From: Pseudomonas putida
GTDB lineage: Bacteria > Pseudomonadota > Gammaproteobacteria > Pseudomonadales > Pseudomonadaceae
Length of the DNA stretch: 64,000 nucleotides
Reading direction: 5' to 3'
NCBI RefSeq assembly: GCF_025905425.1
Contig: NZ_CP109603.1
Location: forward strand, 4,914,501-4,978,500
Below are positions 62,342-64,000 of the stretch, in pieces; positions within the stretch are counted from its first letter, which is position 1, and the number at the start of each line of letters is the position of its first letter. Under the pieces are notes generated by a model. The model was not told the origin of the DNA. It ran no database searches and saw nothing but the letters and a program-made list of their open reading frames with translations. The position numbers and the translations under genes are program-made.

Positions 62342-62511
62342 GGTAGGTACCTCTAAGATATAGACGTACCGAGGGAGCGAACTGCTTGAAGGGCCCATAG
62401 CCACTGCATAAATACCCAGTTGCGTATTGTTCCTTCCGGTACTACAGTCCGCCGCGAAGCCCGTAGAAATGCTTCACCTCGGGGTGCTTGCTGGGTCGAC
62501 CATCATGCAGC

Positions 62512-62573
62512 GGACGTTGGTAGCGTCCTTCCCGATCAAGGCCTCGACGTTGGTAGCGTCGGGGCTTTTCTTT
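62512..62573 (+). terminator. Tandem hairpins with identical loop; the second is a terminator
   Basis: GGACG-TTGGTAG-CGTCC (62512-62528) and CGACG-TTGGTAG-CGTCG (62545-62561, extended to GCC/GGC) share the loop TTGGTAG but have different, internally matched stems. The second is followed by TTTTCTTT. They sit divergent from the AlpA promoter and may end a short plus-strand RNA. Confidence 0.7.
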
Positions 62574-63349
62574 GTCTGCAGATTCGCGACCCATCATCCC
62601 AACAGTTCGCCATAGTGTTTAAATAACTGGCGGCTGCTTTAGGAATGCCCAGATGTTAGCGGCGATGCCCGTGATGTCGCAACAACTTTCTCTGCTCGTC
62701 AGCAGTTACCTTTAGATAACTAAACCTCTCAGCCATTCTACCCGCGCCTGTATACATTGCCCCATACGTCCCCACACGTACCAACAAGGTCTCAATACGT
62801 GCAAAAGCAGATTATGGATTCAGGAAAAAATGCCGACGAACGGTAGGTGATGCGTCTGAAACCCCCGGTTTTACTGGCCCCTATTGAGGGCCTCATGAGG
62901 GCCTCATTCGATCCTCGCCCGTCCACATCTCGCAATCACGCACCGATCTTCTTTTTCATCTGTAACAAGTAGCCGTCACCTCGCGCCACAAAACCATGAA
63001 GTACGATTTTGTGGCGCGCACGCTCTTTTGTAAGATGCAGAAGATCCTGACCGGTAACTAACAACGCTGCGTAATACGATACGTTGTTTATTTGGGCTTA
63101 TTCGCTACCCTATTCACCGTTCCGACCTGTTCCCCATGGGTTCTTTTGAATTGAATAAGGGCCTGAGGTCGCCCCAAGCGGAGAATGTCGACGTGCAGCA
63201 GCCTGGGGGGCGGAATGATCATCAGCGCTGCTGAAGCCATCGGCGCCCAGGCATCTATGGTGGGAGGCGGGATTGAAGCGGGAGCTCAAAATTTAGCTGC
63301 TAAATCAGCCCGGCTTCTTCGCCTGCAAGAATGGGGCCGCTGACATGCG
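62574..63349. other. Non-coding region between the AlpA leader and the integrase
   Basis: No firm gene. Pairs CCCCATACGT/CCCCACACGT (62760/62770) and TGAGGGCCTCA (62885/62896) lie here, plus the palindrome at 62982-63018. A short plus-strand frame (63185-63343, 52 codons, SARLLRLQEWGR at its end) could be a fragment of a phage protein but lacks a good ribosome site. Confidence 0.45.
62982..63018. repeat. Palindromic element, copy 2
   Basis: CGCGCCACAAAAC (62982-62994) and TTTTGTGGCGCG (63007-63018) pair over 12 bp around CATGAAGTACGA. Nearly the same element as at 53423-53461; the two enclose the whole leftward satellite operon. Confidence 0.7.
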
Positions 63350-64000
63350 TTACGGCTTTGACCTGGAGCTTTTCTTGACCCGCCGCCCCATTGATAGCAC
63401 ATTGCCATCTTTATTTTTCAGCTCGCCCAGAGCAACTGCCAAGCAGTGCTCAAATTGTTCAAGTGCTCGACGCTTCTCCGGTAACGCAGCCTCAGCGTTG
63501 TTCCGATAGTGCTTCGATACAACCCCCGTTTGGCCATGCGCCTGCAGAAGGTCGGACAGGCGATCATCAACACCGCACCGCTGCATAAGCTGGGTGCAAG
63601 TGCGGCGCAGGTCGCGGGGCGAAAAGGGCGACATCCGCACTCCGTCGACCACAGCATGCTTGGAATCCATCCAATCCGCTATCGCATGGGTCGGACTACT
63701 GATAACGAAGGGCTGCTTGCCATGCGTAGTCCAAGGCCATTGATGGTCACCGCTGATTTCAAGCACGCGCCGCATGATCGAGATCGCACGATCCGAAAGC
63801 GGGACCAGGTGCGGCCGGCTCAAGGTCTGCCCGCCCCTTCCCTTACGGTGAACGAGTAGAACAGTGCCCTCGTCCAGGTCGTAGTCAGCCCATGTGGTTT
63901 CGACGATGTTCTTGATGCGCTGGCCACCAGTCGCGATTACAAACTTGAACAGCAGCGCCATCACCGGACCAATGCCATCTGTGCTCTCGATCGTCTGCCA
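63350..64000 (-). CDS. Tyrosine integrase, 5' end outside window
   Basis: The C-terminal 217 residues of a phage integrase. Catalytic pieces: the first Arg in TGGQRIKNIVETTW, HRKGRGGQ (beta hairpin Lys), the HxxR-like SPRDLRRTCTQLMQRCGV, QAHGQTG, and the Tyr nucleophile in VSKHYRNN. The frame continues to the edge (WQTIESTDGIGPV). Transcribed leftward; its own attachment site probably lies beyond the window to the right, or else it acts at the tRNA-Thr end from 21 kb away. Confidence 0.9.
   Translation of the reverse strand, partial: WQTIESTDGIGPVMALLFKFVIATGGQRIKNIVETTWADYDLDEGTVLLVHRKGRGGQTLSRPHLVPLSDRAISIMRRVLEISGDHQWPWTTHGKQPFVISSPTHAIADWMDSKHAVVDGVRMSPFSPRDLRRTCTQLMQRCGVDDRLSDLLQAHGQTGVVSKHYRNNAEAALPEKRRALEQFEHCLAVALGELKNKDGNVLSMGRRVKKSSRSKP

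Larger units (their letters stand above)
42471..64000. mobile_element. Accessory island: phage-satellite-like module plus prophage remnants
   Basis: From the 3' end of tRNA-Thr to the window edge, genes are phage/satellite types: AlpA (two), PrtN, small HTH proteins, serine recombinase, tape-measure protein, TOPRIM and DUF927 replication proteins, a C4-like immunity RNA and a tyrosine integrase cut by the edge. No core Pseudomonas gene interrupts it. The integrase is transcribed leftward from outside, so its attachment site may lie to the right; the region may be two adjacent elements. Confidence 0.85.

Noticed and set aside
63185..63343. 52-codon plus-strand frame left of the integrase
   Set aside because: The end looks protein-like, but there is no well-placed ribosome site and no neighbour; kept only as a note in the gap entry.

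Overview
The window is chromosomal DNA of a Pseudomonas, most likely of the P. putida group. Evidence: high GC, the gene order dgcAB-etfAB / carnitine genes / gbdR / choline ABC transporter / hisFAHB / asmA-mutY-yggX-tRNA-Phe, and frequent REP palindromes of the type GTGGGAGCGGGCTTG...CGCGAAG between genes. I recognise this order from general knowledge of the genus; no database was searched.

Layout. (1) 1-480: start of a short Rhs-core protein, cut by the window edge. (2) 975-21143: a catabolic block for quaternary amines. It holds the electron transfer flavoprotein pair and dimethylglycine demethylase genes, a V4R-like protein and a dipeptidase on the minus strand; the carnitine regulator CdhR facing caiX-cdhC-cdhA-cdhB; the glycine-betaine regulator GbdR; L-serine dehydratase; and the choline/betaine importer CbcXWV. 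Together they would import choline, betaine and carnitine, convert carnitine to glycine betaine, demethylate dimethylglycine with electrons passed to ETF, and deaminate the derived serine to pyruvate. (3) 21280-24319: hisF-hisA-DUF2164-hisH-hisB. (4) 24492-34845: OFA-type transporter, AsmA, MutY, YggX, tRNA-Phe, a HigBA-like toxin-antitoxin pair, PPK2, small lipoproteins and a GABA-type permease. (5) 35180-36346: an IS110-family element abutting a REP, with a probable bridge RNA. (6) 36739-41591: a basic amino-acid ABC transporter, a methyltransferase, and a DUF6124 gene preceded by a C4-like antisense RNA.

(7) 42471-64000: accessory DNA starting exactly at the 3' end of tRNA-Thr(TGT). Its left part holds AlpA- and PrtN-family regulators, a two-gene cassette with its own terminator, long non-coding stretches rich in paired short direct repeats, a serine recombinase and an isolated lambda-type tail tape-measure gene. 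Its right part looks like a P4-type phage satellite read leftward: tyrosine integrase (cut by the window end), AlpA, tightly overlapping small genes, a C4/CI-like immunity RNA, an HExxH protein, a TOPRIM primase, a DUF927 helicase, and an iteron cluster that is probably the replication origin. No terminase, portal or capsid gene is present, so the island is either a satellite next to prophage debris or one decayed hybrid.

The most interesting signals are the two independent C4-like antisense modules, whose loops differ in sequence yet each match targets around their own downstream start; the helically phased, sequence-variable direct-repeat pairs across the island; the candidate defence cassette at 45740-47024; and the IS110 bridge-RNA candidate with a REP-like loop.
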